A model generated the notes under the pieces. That model was given only the letters and a program-made list of their open reading frames with translations, searched no databases and was not told the DNA's origin. Positions 1 to 7,804 of a stretch of 37,462 bases of DNA are shown piece by piece. Made by a program: the position numbers and the translations under genes. Positions within the stretch are counted from its first letter, which is position 1, and every line of letters begins with the position of its first letter. Origin of the DNA: a virus; IMG/VR virus record IMGVR_UViG_3300038701_001221, positions 1 to 37,462 of that record, one strand, 5' to 3'.

Positions 1-127
1 GAGGAATTGTTTCTATAATCAGGTTATAAAGGTTATGTTTTTATATCTTCTATTAGGGAGTAATAAAGAAAAAAAAATAGTAATAGAAAAAATAGGATAT
101 AGGATAAGGGAGAGTCGGTTATTAAAA
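1..127. repeat. Terminal direct repeat (circular overlap)
   Basis: Bases 1-127 are identical to bases 37336-37462. The first 18 bases are also the 3' end of the primase gene, whose stop codon is at 37351-37353 (equal to 16-18). The likely meaning is a circular assembly with one duplicated overlap, giving a unit length of 37,335 bp. The length of 127 equals a common assembler k-mer size, so it need not be a biological terminal repeat. Confidence 0.95.
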
Positions 128-178
128 CATAACCTTTAACACCAAGCAATCAATTTAGCAAACTGGAAGGAAAATAGC
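1..178. other. Non-coding junction, AT-rich, inverted and direct repeats
   Basis: This is the gap between the primase stop (37353, equal to position 18) and the first structural-arm gene. It is very AT-rich, and bases 55-116 are almost purely purine on the + strand. The word GGTTAT occurs at 22-27, 31-36 and 117-122, and in reverse complement at 129-134. An 11-base inverted repeat (TAAAGGTTATG at 27-37, CATAACCTTTA at 128-138) brackets the purine tract. TATAAT at 14-19 has no good -35 partner. The region could be an unwinding or origin element or a late control site; neither is proved. Confidence 0.5.
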
Positions 179-397
179 ATGAGATTTCGATGGGAGAGAG
201 TTGACGACAGAGAGTTCGAGGTTTATGATCACGTACAAGGATCTGAGCGCGCTGTGAAGCGTTCTAACCCGATTGCGATAGTTTATGATCCCGATCTCGC
301 AAAGCGCATCGTGGACAATCTGAACTACTTTGACAACGTTCACAAGAGCAGAGGGAAAGAAACAGGAGAAAAAATGTTTCAAACTCGAATTTATTGA
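179..397 (+). CDS. Hypothetical small protein
   Basis: A 72-residue soluble protein rich in charged residues, with no signal peptide or membrane segment. The start is supported by a GGAAGGA ribosome site just upstream. It is the first gene after the primase in the circular map and lies ahead of the packaging genes. I do not recognise the family. A sigma70-like element (201-229) lies inside it. It is probably real because of its ribosome site and the tight spacing to the next gene. Confidence 0.6.
   Translation: MRFRWERVDDREFEVYDHVQGSERAVKRSNPIAIVYDPDLAKRIVDNLNYFDNVHKSRGKETGEKMFQTRIY
201..229 (+). promoter_or_regulatory. Candidate sigma70 promoter inside first small gene
   Basis: TTGACG (201-206), a 17-base spacer and TATGAT (224-229) match the sigma70 consensus at 5/6 in each box with ideal spacing. 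It would transcribe into the gene at 436 and the terminase genes. Because it lies inside a coding region it may be chance. Confidence 0.35.
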
Positions 398-435
398 TGT
401 AGGATTGAAATACGGATAGACGAAAGGGAAACGTT

Positions 436-789
436 ATGAGCACAGTTTACAAAATCACGGCGCGATCGAAGAAGAACAAATTCAACGACGTTGTGTCTAT
501 CAATGATGCCGTGCAATATGAATTTGATTTCAGCGCGTGGGAAGAAGACAACACTACGATCACGAGCGTAACGTGGACAACTGAGCAAGGTCAAGCGGGG
601 ATTAGCGGTCAAGCTCTTGCGAGCGGTGTCGCGTCAGCGTTGATCACGTTCAACGAACAGGGCAAAGCTTTGATTAGTGTGTTAGCGGACACCGGAACTG
701 AGAAGAAAAAAGTGTGGTTAGAAGTCAACACGAAAGATTACGAGAACAATTCAGATGATTACGGAGTCGGAGGAATGTACTACTCATGA
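436..789 (+). CDS. Hypothetical beta-rich structural-type protein
   Basis: 117 residues. The middle (about 20-95) alternates hydrophobic and polar residues, with a motif reading TSVTWTTEQGQAGISG and a later ALISVLADTG stretch. This resembles the Ig-like or adaptor beta-sandwich proteins that phages carry near their terminase or tail genes. A ribosome site (AAAGGGAA) precedes the ATG, and the stop overlaps the next gene's start by four bases (ATGA), so the two are translationally coupled. A fibre or tail adaptor role is inference. Confidence 0.6.
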   Translation: MSTVYKITARSKKNKFNDVVSINDAVQYEFDFSAWEEDNTTITSVTWTTEQGQAGISGQALASGVASALITFNEQGKALISVLADTGTEKKKVWLEVNTKDYENNSDDYGVGGMYYS

Positions 790-1286
790 GCGGCAAAAGA
801 ACAGCAAAATTGAAGCAGAAAACGGCTGAAAAACCGGCGAAAGTTATCGCCAAGGAGCCGTCGAAAGCGCAAATTAGCGCAAAAACTACGGATAAAGCTA
901 AACTTCATGAAGAAAAACCATGGCTTTTCAAGCCTGGAAATAAACTTGGAGGGCGCCCGAAAGGATCGCGCAACTTACTGGGCGAGAAGTTCCTCAGCGA
1001 TCTTCTGAACGATTGGGAAGAACACGGCGCAATGGTTCTCGCTGAGGTCAGAGAGAATGATCCGACTCAGTATGTGAAAGTCGTAGCGTCTATCTTGCCT
1101 CGTGAAATCAAACTAGAGAATGAGGACGCAACGCTCGATGCCTTCCTCGACCAATTCAAATCTGTGGAGGAAATCGATGCATTCATTAGAGGCGTTGAGG
1201 CAATTGGAACCTCAGCAAGCCCTTCCGGCTCTGAAGAAGCTCAAGCTGAAGCTTCGCATGGAGTCAAGTCAAACGTTCTTCACTAA
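786..1286 (+). CDS. terS: Terminase small subunit (putative)
   Basis: 166 residues. The first 50 are Lys/Ala-rich and probably disordered. Residues about 51-62 read KPGNKLGGRPKGSRN, the Gly/Arg/Lys motif seen in DUF5681-like and phage small terminase proteins. A helical region follows (LNDWEEHGAMVLAEV... QYVKVVASILP), typical of small terminases that list helix-turn-helix and oligomerisation segments. It directly precedes and overlaps the large subunit, the usual order. The expected role is recognition of packaging-site DNA and regulation of the large subunit ATPase. The acidic C-terminus overlaps the terL start. Confidence 0.75.
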   Translation: MSGKRTAKLKQKTAEKPAKVIAKEPSKAQISAKTTDKAKLHEEKPWLFKPGNKLGGRPKGSRNLLGEKFLSDLLNDWEEHGAMVLAEVRENDPTQYVKVVASILPREIKLENEDATLDAFLDQFKSVEEIDAFIRGVEAIGTSASPSGSEEAQAEASHGVKSNVLH

Positions 1287-2847
1287 GTTCTTCTTCAGAT
1301 CAAGGGGCGAGAAGTTTATCCCCGCTGAACATCACGATCTTATTGAAGACGCATTATTGAAACTGGAAAAGGGCGAGCTGTACAACGAACATGGCGAGAA
1401 GTGTTCTATCCTTCTGATCAACATTGCGCCTCGCTTCGGCAAGACGCAGTTCATTTCAATTGATTGGCCGGCAAGATCCATCGGCCGCAATCCATCAGCT
1501 AAGTTCATTCATTTGTCATATTCTGATGAGCTGGCTCTCGACAACTCAAGCAAGTGTCGTGAGACTGTGTCATCACCAGAGTTCAGGGATTTCTGGAATG
1601 TAGAGATCAAGAAAGATACTGACTCGAAGAAGAAATGGTACACGACTAAAGGCGGCGGCATGTACGCAACTGCTGCAGGTGGTCAGGTCACTGGATTTGG
1701 CGCTGGTTCATTAGCAGATCTTGGCTTTGACGAAGAGGATGAAGACGAGTTTGATGGGTTCTTCGCAGGCGCTGATGAATTAGAGGAACAAGACCCTGAT
1801 GCATTCTATGGCGCTATCATCATCGATGATCCTATCAAAGTTGATGACGCGTATAGTGAGATAGCACGTAATAGGGCCAACAACAGATTAGTTGGCACAA
1901 TCATGTCACGACGGAACTCAAGAAACACACCCATGGTTGTGGTGATGCAGAGATTGCACGCTGATGATATGAGTGGCTTCATCCTTGATGGTAAGACTGG
2001 CGAGCCTGTTTATCATCTCAATCTTCAGTCATTGATCGAGCTTGAAGATATGGCGCATCTAGACTACTCAGATCCTGATCGCTATAGATCTCTATGGCCA
2101 GAAAAACATAGTGTTGAAGAACTACTACGTATGAGACGCACAAGCCGTAAGGATTTTATGGCCCAACACCAGCAAGATCCATCGCCTGAAGAAGGGACAT
2201 TCTTTGAAGTCAGTAAGATAAAACGCTTCAGACTTGGTGAAGAGCCTGTGCGTTTAGTAAAATACGGAGCGGGTGACTTTGCTGTGACCGAAGATGATGG
2301 AGACTATACTGAGCTTGGCATTGCGGGCTTTGATCATAAAGATGATCTGTGGTTCCTTGACTGGTTCGGCGCTCAATGCAGGCTCGATAAGGGTATTTCA
2401 GCAATGTTTGATTTACATGGCGATCATGATCCTGTATTATGGTCCGCAGAGAAAGGTGTGATCCGTAGAGCGTCAGAACCATTGATCGAAATGTTCCAAC
2501 GTAAACGTCATTCCTATTTCAAGATCGAGTGGCTTCCGTCTAACAAATCCAAAGCAGTCAATGCAAAGGCTTTTCAGGCGTTAGTTGAACAAGGCAAGGT
2601 GCATATTCCATACGGTGAGTGGGGTGATGCATTGATCGAACAGCTAGCTAAATTCACCGGCAAAGAAGATAAAGTTGACGATAAGGTCGACGTTTGTGGT
2701 ATCTTCGGTCGTTTATTAGGCATGGCATTTGGCCCTGAACAATATCACGATCAATTGGTGAACAAAGTGAAAGAAGACGATTATGGATTTGACGACGACG
2801 AATACCTCGATGAATACTACGGAGACGGAAACATACCAATCGTCTGA
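1258..2847 (+). CDS. terL: Terminase large subunit
   Basis: About 529 residues: the ATPase and nuclease that cuts and pumps DNA into the prohead. The ATPase part has a Walker A-like APRFGKT (residues 57-63) and Walker B AIIIDD (186-191). The nuclease part has the expected acidic residues in KYGAGDFA (Asp about 340), LWSAEKG (Glu about 398) and DDKVDVCG (Asp about 474-478). I chose ATG 1258 because the longer frame starting at 1120 lies wholly inside terS and has no family resemblance there. An unusual acidic stretch (about 158-184) sits between the adenine/arginine region and Walker B. The gene overlaps terS by 29 bases and the portal gene by 65. Confidence 0.93.
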   Translation: MESSQTFFTKFFFRSRGEKFIPAEHHDLIEDALLKLEKGELYNEHGEKCSILLINIAPRFGKTQFISIDWPARSIGRNPSAKFIHLSYSDELALDNSSKCRETVSSPEFRDFWNVEIKKDTDSKKKWYTTKGGGMYATAAGGQVTGFGAGSLADLGFDEEDEDEFDGFFAGADELEEQDPDAFYGAIIIDDPIKVDDAYSEIARNRANNRLVGTIMSRRNSRNTPMVVVMQRLHADDMSGFILDGKTGEPVYHLNLQSLIELEDMAHLDYSDPDRYRSLWPEKHSVEELLRMRRTSRKDFMAQHQQDPSPEEGTFFEVSKIKRFRLGEEPVRLVKYGAGDFAVTEDDGDYTELGIAGFDHKDDLWFLDWFGAQCRLDKGISAMFDLHGDHDPVLWSAEKGVIRRASEPLIEMFQRKRHSYFKIEWLPSNKSKAVNAKAFQALVEQGKVHIPYGEWGDALIEQLAKFTGKEDKVDDKVDVCGIFGRLLGMAFGPEQYHDQLVNKVKEDDYGFDDDEYLDEYYGDGNIPIV

Positions 2848-4693
2848 GGTATTCAGCCATGAATACATGAAGGATTGCGTTGACGACTTTCTTACAATGA
2901 CCAACGATGCTAGAGCATTATCTGAGCGTTGTAGAGATTACTACGATGGAAAACAATGGACGCCTGAGCAAGTAGCTGCGCTTAAGCGTCGTAAACAAGC
3001 ACCGACAGTCAATAACCGTATTAAGGTCAAGCATAATGGATTGCTTGGCCTAACTTCTGTACGTAAAGGCGATCCTAAAGCTTATCCTCGTAATGTTGAC
3101 AGCGATAGTGATACGTCTGAGGTCGTGACAGATGGGCTGCGTTACGCTGCTGATAAGACAATGCTCAACTCAACGTTTTTAGAATGCGCTGATAACTTCT
3201 TCTGTGAAGGCTATTGCGGCGTTCATGTCACTGTCGAGCAAAATCCTCGAGGCGATGTTGAAGTTGTCGTTGAGCAAGTGCCTTGGGACCGTATATTCTA
3301 TGATCCGTTCTCGCGTAAACATGACTTTAGCGACAGTCGAGGTAAAGGTTTTGGATTGTGGATGGACGAAGAAGACGTTAGATCTGCTTTCCCTGACGCG
3401 CCAGACAGCGCCTTTGTAGAGCAAGAACAGGCATGGGACGATACATTCGAAGACAAGCCGAGATGGTTCCAAAGATCAGGTAAACGCAAACGTCTATTGG
3501 TCATCACGCACTATCAGAAGCGCGATGGCGATTGGTATATCTCAATCTATACTGGATCAGGCTTCCTATTGGAACCAATGGTCTCGCCTTACGTCGATGA
3601 ATATGGTATGTCTGAATGCCCACTTGAATTTGAGCACGCCTATATTGATCGTGAGAACAACAGATACGGTGAGCTAGTAAGTTTCTTAGACTTGCAAGAT
3701 GAGATCAACCACAGACGATCTAAAGCGCTATTCTTGCTATCGCAGCGACAAACATTTGGTAATCGCGGCTCTGTTAAAGATGTGAAGAAAGCAAAACGCG
3801 AGCTCGCCAAGCCAGACGGCCACTTAGAAGTAGGCCAAGGTGAGTTTGGTAAAGACTTCGGCATCCTACCAACAGGTGATATGTCACAAGGTCAGCTTCA
3901 ACTGCTGCAAGAGGCTAAATCTGAAATGGATAGCCAAAGCTATTCAGCTCAATTGGCTGGCGAGAGACAGCAAGGCGATCTATCAGGTGTCGCTCTTCAA
4001 CGTCTACAGCAAAGTAATATCACAGAGCTTGTCAAACTGTTTGAAAACTTCTCTGCATTCAAGCTTAGAGTCTATCGCCAAATGTGGCACCGCATTCGTC
4101 AGTTCTGGACTGAGGAAAAATGGGTACGGGTTACTGACGATGAAGATAAACCAAAATGGGTGGGTTTCAATGTCACTATGACAATGAGGAAATTCCTTGA
4201 AGAGACAATGGACGATGACAATCTACCTCGTGAGATGCGTCTTGGCGCTTCAGCGCAGCTTATAACGCTTGAGCGTACAAATCCCCAGGCTCTTGAAGAG
4301 GTTATTGAAGTCAAGAACCGACCAGGTGAACTGGATATGGATATCATTCTCGATGAGAGCTACGATACAATCAACGTAAGTCAAGAGCAGCTCGATAAGA
4401 TCTTACAGTTTGGCGCGCAAGGTCAGTTCGATATTATTGATCTTCTTGAATTGTCAAATGTAACAGGTAAAGAACGCTTGATTGAGAAGATTGAACGTCG
4501 TCGTAAGGAAGCGGCGGAGGCCGCAACGCAACAAGGGCCCGATCCGCAAGCTATGTTTGCTCAAGGCCAAGCTATGAAAGATCAAGCTGACGCCGCTAAG
4601 AAGCAAGCGGAGGCTGAGCAAACACAGCTTGAAAACGAAATTCTGAAACAGCAGAGCGGTTCTGTTGTTTGGGATGGCAATATGTCAATTTAA
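2783..4693 (+). CDS. Portal protein (P22-like)
   Basis: 636 residues, near the usual size of P22-type portals. The N-terminal part contains ALSERCRDYYDGKQWTPEQ followed by KRRKQAPTVNNRIKVK, a pattern shared by P22-like portals. The C-terminus (from about 570) is Gln/Ala/Glu-rich and predicted coiled coil, matching the barrel end of such portals. Twelve copies are expected to form the DNA entry ring at one capsid vertex, docking terminase and then the neck proteins. The start at 2783 lies inside terL. Later ATGs at 2810 and 2867 are possible and none has a strong ribosome site, so the exact start is uncertain. Confidence 0.9.
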   Translation: MDLTTTNTSMNTTETETYQSSEVFSHEYMKDCVDDFLTMTNDARALSERCRDYYDGKQWTPEQVAALKRRKQAPTVNNRIKVKHNGLLGLTSVRKGDPKAYPRNVDSDSDTSEVVTDGLRYAADKTMLNSTFLECADNFFCEGYCGVHVTVEQNPRGDVEVVVEQVPWDRIFYDPFSRKHDFSDSRGKGFGLWMDEEDVRSAFPDAPDSAFVEQEQAWDDTFEDKPRWFQRSGKRKRLLVITHYQKRDGDWYISIYTGSGFLLEPMVSPYVDEYGMSECPLEFEHAYIDRENNRYGELVSFLDLQDEINHRRSKALFLLSQRQTFGNRGSVKDVKKAKRELAKPDGHLEVGQGEFGKDFGILPTGDMSQGQLQLLQEAKSEMDSQSYSAQLAGERQQGDLSGVALQRLQQSNITELVKLFENFSAFKLRVYRQMWHRIRQFWTEEKWVRVTDDEDKPKWVGFNVTMTMRKFLEETMDDDNLPREMRLGASAQLITLERTNPQALEEVIEVKNRPGELDMDIILDESYDTINVSQEQLDKILQFGAQGQFDIIDLLELSNVTGKERLIEKIERRRKEAAEAATQQGPDPQAMFAQGQAMKDQADAAKKQAEAEQTQLENEILKQQSGSVVWDGNMSI

Positions 4694-4710
4694 TTAGGAA
4701 GGACCAAGTT

Positions 4711-5010
4711 ATGACCAACGAAGTAATTATTGAAGAGTATAAAGCTTTTGATGCTTCAATACAAATACCTACACTCCCTATTACAACCCAAGTGCTGGAC
4801 ATAGGAACTATTTCGGCACAACTAAGCAATCAAACAGAATACATTCGTATTAGAGCTAAAGGCTCTGGGTTCTGGTGGATAACGGGAAACGCCAGTGTTT
4901 CTGCTGCGGCAAATACCGACGGGAATACTTTTATTGAAGCTGGCACTTTTACAGATCATAACGTCGGGGCTAACTCAAGTAAATATATAGACACAGCGGC
5001 AGATGCATAA
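4711..5010 (+). CDS. Hypothetical small virion-type protein
   Basis: 99 residues with a strong ribosome site (AGGAAGGA) before ATG 4711; the longer frame from 4669 has no site. The protein is beta-rich, with a pattern of the type EYIRIRAKGSGFWW...NASVSAAANTDG. This recurs in small phage proteins encoded beside head genes, where a short beta-domain is followed by Ala/Gly/Asn-rich loops. Its stop overlaps the start of the SGNH-like gene by one base, so the two probably form a pair. A head-decoration or fibre-base role is inference. Confidence 0.6.
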   Translation: MTNEVIIEEYKAFDASIQIPTLPITTQVLDIGTISAQLSNQTEYIRIRAKGSGFWWITGNASVSAAANTDGNTFIEAGTFTDHNVGANSSKYIDTAADA

Positions 5011-6791
5011 TGTTATTACAAGCAATATTAAGTTTTAGCAACAATAAGGTAAGTTTTCCAGCCCCTTTTGTTGTTCCTGATACCCCAAGAATAACTGCTA
5101 GGTTAGATAGTTTCGGCGATGACCTTAAAGCAAACGCGAGTTTGGGTTTTAATGCTAAAGCTACTACTTATTTTACAGCCTCTGGGGGCGTACAAGATAT
5201 GTCCGTTGATGGTCAATATCGTTTACGATCTAGTGCAATTAGTGTTAATCCTTCTAATACTAATTTTCAATGGAATGATAGCATAAATGAACAAAGTGCA
5301 AGCTTTGACACATTATATGCTGCGTTAACGTCTTCAGCGTCCAGCGCAGATATTTGTATTGACTGCGGTAATACAAATGATTGTAATCCAGCTGTATCAT
5401 TATCTAAAGCGGACTATAAAGCCGCTAAACTTAATCAGATCAACGCAGATAAAGCCGATTTTCCAAACTGGCAGAGGTATATTCTTATGCCTCAAAATCG
5501 CAGCTTAGACGCTGGAGCTAGTGATGCTAATTACCAAGCAGCTCGAGAAGCTGATTTGGAATTAGCAGAAGAAAATACGTTTATTGAACTTGGTCCACCA
5601 GTATATGATTTAGATATAGCGGCTTCACCAGATAATGTCCACATTGCTGCGAGTGAGTGGCAAAACGCTCTCGCAGATCGCTATTGGGCATTTATTGCTC
5701 GTAAATTTGGAAAAACCACGACCGGTGGGGTTGGCCCAAAGGTCACAACGGCTGTAATGGAGTTGACTTCGGTCCTTTGTACTGTGGCACACGATAACGG
5801 CACAGATATAACTGTTACTCCCGGCTGTGAAGACGCTTATGCTATAGAGGTAGGTGGTACTATTTATAAGGCCACAAGCATACAAAAAGTAAGTGAAACA
5901 CAATTTCGTATGTTTTTCGATGGAAGTAATTTTGATATTGATGATGGGGTTGATAGCATTAAGATTATTTACGGGGCTATGAAAAATCTTACTCGAGTAA
6001 GCCCAGCGGTTATAATCGACAACGCCCCAATTCCCATCCCTATTCGTCCAAAGGTTATATCTTCACCTGTTTTTGATAACCCTATGAATGGTGGAAAAGA
6101 GTATACGTTAGAACTAACCCCCAAATTGGAAACGCGAACTGGTTCGCCTGTAAGTAGTGTGACGGATCGAAGCGGGCAAGTATGGAATGCCGTTTCTGGG
6201 GACGAACCGACATATGACGCTACTCTTCTAGGTAATCTAGGAGCACTAAAAGCTAGTGATAACAGAACTTCTCTTGTTAATAATACAGACACTACTGCAT
6301 TAGCATGGAATAGGGTCTTTTTTGTTATCAAAGTCCCTGCGACAGTCCCAGCACTTTGTCATGTTTTGGGTTTAGGTACAAACGTAGGAGCACAACCGAC
6401 GCCTCGCGTATCATTAATGCTCAGCACAGACGGAACCTTAAAATGGTACCAAAATGAGAGCAATGGCGTCACTACTGTTTCAGGAGACGTGAGAGGCTCT
6501 GTAGTCATAGGGTGTTTAGACTTTGAAAGTGCGTCAAATGCTAATGCATATATAAATACGATAAGCGCTCCTGTCAATTTTGATCCTCGCGATAATATAC
6601 CCGGGCAAAGCAGAGTTTGGCTATTTGGAGGAGATGATACGGGAACAGGCGCGGTAGATATAACTTGTCCAGATTTAGAAATAGGATTTTTTCAGTGGCA
6701 TACCGCTGCGAGTGCTCCAAGTAACATACCAAGCATTGCAGATATGTTGACATTTTTAGCGAACCAAGCAGGCGGGGTTATTTCTTCTTAA
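5010..6791 (+). CDS. SGNH-hydrolase-like protein with C-terminal LamG-like domain
   Basis: 593 residues. The N-terminal third fits an SGNH (GDSL) esterase: a block I-like LDSFGDD with candidate nucleophile Ser34, block III GNTND (120-124) and block V DNVH (Asp208, His211). A beta-rich linker follows (240-340), then a LamG/concanavalin-like sandwich (about 430-590) containing a FVIKVPAT segment and PGQSRVWLFGG. Such proteins usually deacetylate surface glycans and sit on virions or tail fibres. Here the gene stands between portal and scaffold, an unusual place, and its coding is more AT-rich than the flanking head genes, suggesting a later insertion. Block I is noncanonical, so the activity is a prediction. 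Confidence 0.65.
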   Translation: MLLQAILSFSNNKVSFPAPFVVPDTPRITARLDSFGDDLKANASLGFNAKATTYFTASGGVQDMSVDGQYRLRSSAISVNPSNTNFQWNDSINEQSASFDTLYAALTSSASSADICIDCGNTNDCNPAVSLSKADYKAAKLNQINADKADFPNWQRYILMPQNRSLDAGASDANYQAAREADLELAEENTFIELGPPVYDLDIAASPDNVHIAASEWQNALADRYWAFIARKFGKTTTGGVGPKVTTAVMELTSVLCTVAHDNGTDITVTPGCEDAYAIEVGGTIYKATSIQKVSETQFRMFFDGSNFDIDDGVDSIKIIYGAMKNLTRVSPAVIIDNAPIPIPIRPKVISSPVFDNPMNGGKEYTLELTPKLETRTGSPVSSVTDRSGQVWNAVSGDEPTYDATLLGNLGALKASDNRTSLVNNTDTTALAWNRVFFVIKVPATVPALCHVLGLGTNVGAQPTPRVSLMLSTDGTLKWYQNESNGVTTVSGDVRGSVVIGCLDFESASNANAYINTISAPVNFDPRDNIPGQSRVWLFGGDDTGTGAVDITCPDLEIGFFQWHTAASAPSNIPSIADMLTFLANQAGGVISS

Positions 6792-6798
6792 TTATTGT

Positions 6799-6827
6799 TT
6801 CACTTTACAGGAAAACACCTGTATAAT
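6799..6827 (+). promoter_or_regulatory. Sigma70-like promoter for scaffold/capsid genes
   Basis: TTCACT (6799-6804), 17-base spacer, TATAAT (6822-6827, perfect). An inverted repeat, ACAGG-N6-CCTGT (6807-6822), lies across the spacer and could be an operator. The promoter sits just after the SGNH-like gene and would give an mRNA beginning near 6834 with a leader of about 115 bases. Confidence 0.65.
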
Positions 6828-6837
6828 GTGGTTGTTA

Positions 6838-6948
6838 CGGGCGTAATTTAGTAGGTCGCCGCTACTACCAGCACAGGGTATGTGCAAGCCGACGCCGGGT
6901 ACCGGGCGAGATAAGGACGCCGCTTATTCGGGCGAAAGGAGCATTGAT
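6838..6948 (+). ncRNA. Structured 5' leader of scaffold/capsid mRNA
   Basis: Short stems follow one another: TAGTAG/CTACTA (6849-6854 with 6862-6867), GCACA/TGTGC (6871-6885), CGCC/GGCG (6893-6908) and ATAAG/CTTAT (6911-6915 with 6923-6927). GGCG at 6840-6843 can also pair with CGCC at 6857-6860, and CGCC in the last loop (6918-6921) with GGCG at 6931-6934, giving two H-type pseudoknot possibilities. The second abuts the ribosome site AAAGGAG (6935-6941). It is GC-rich in an AT-leaning genome. I do not recognise a known RNA family. Confidence 0.5.
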
Positions 6949-7764
6949 ATGACTGACGAAAGTTCAACATCTTTTGAGAGTGCAGATCACGATGTTTTTG
7001 ATGATAGCGTAGCAGCAAGCCAGGCAACTGAGCAGCCTGCTGAGCCAGAGGCAAAAACAGAAGAGATCAAATCGGAAGAACCAGCGACGCAAGAAGCTGA
7101 TAAAACTGAGGATCAAACACAAACTCAAGAAACGGGCGAAAAACAAGAGACTGAGGCGACGCCGGCTGAAGCGCAAGATGGAGAAAAGGATCAGTCAGAT
7201 AAAATGATCCCTGAACATCGTTTTAAGGCGGCATTGAAGGATGTTACTGACAGACTTGACGCTGCACAAGCTGAGTTAGCTCAAATGAAGCAACAACCAG
7301 CGCCGGATCGCAACGCAGATCCTGATGGTTATGATCTTCATATTCGAGTTGAAACGTCTAAGGCTATTATGGCTGAAACGCATGAAGACTACAATGAAGT
7401 GATGCAACGCTACATTGAAATGGAAAAAGCAAATCCTGCAATTGCGCAGGTTGTAGCGGCTCACCAACTTCCTGCAAAGTATGCTTATGATCTTGCCAAA
7501 AAAGACATGGAAATTCGAGAGCTTAGTACGCTGAAAACTTCTGATGAGTGGGCTGAGTTCCAAGCATTTAAGAAGATGAAAGCTGAGAACGCTGAGAAAG
7601 AGGCGCAAGCCGCTGTCGCAGCAGCTAAGCAAGAACAGCAGAAGCAGACAAAGACGGAAGCGATATCTAAAGTGCCAAATCTCAACCGTGCTACGGATGT
7701 GTCGACGGCGAAAGATCAGAATACTTCTACAGAAGACGACGAACTTTTTGCCGGAGCCCTCTAA
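6949..7764 (+). CDS. Capsid scaffolding protein
   Basis: 271 residues. The first 90 are strongly acidic and low-complexity (Glu, Gln, Thr, Ala). Residues about 95-130 and 160-240 are helical and coiled-coil, and the C-terminus is short and acidic. This is the composition of phage scaffolds, and the gene lies directly before the major capsid gene. The protein should guide prohead assembly and then leave. ATG 6949 is chosen because AAAGGAG precedes it; the longer frame from 6880 has no site and covers the structured leader. Confidence 0.8.
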   Translation: MTDESSTSFESADHDVFDDSVAASQATEQPAEPEAKTEEIKSEEPATQEADKTEDQTQTQETGEKQETEATPAEAQDGEKDQSDKMIPEHRFKAALKDVTDRLDAAQAELAQMKQQPAPDRNADPDGYDLHIRVETSKAIMAETHEDYNEVMQRYIEMEKANPAIAQVVAAHQLPAKYAYDLAKKDMEIRELSTLKTSDEWAEFQAFKKMKAENAEKEAQAAVAAAKQEQQKQTKTEAISKVPNLNRATDVSTAKDQNTSTEDDELFAGAL

Positions 7765-7804
7765 AGCGCAACTAAACTTTAACTAACTCTGAAAGGAAAG
7801 TAAG

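Noticed and set aside
1120-1257. Longer N-terminus for the large terminase from 1120
   Set aside because: It lies entirely within the small terminase gene in another frame, is Leu/Lys/Ser-rich with no family resemblance, and ATG 1258 begins just before the conserved part.
6850-6948. HDV-like or hammerhead ribozyme in the capsid leader
   Set aside because: GGCGAAAGG resembles part of the HDV J4/2 core, but no matching P2 or P1 pairing was found, and the hammerhead core CTGATGA is missing.
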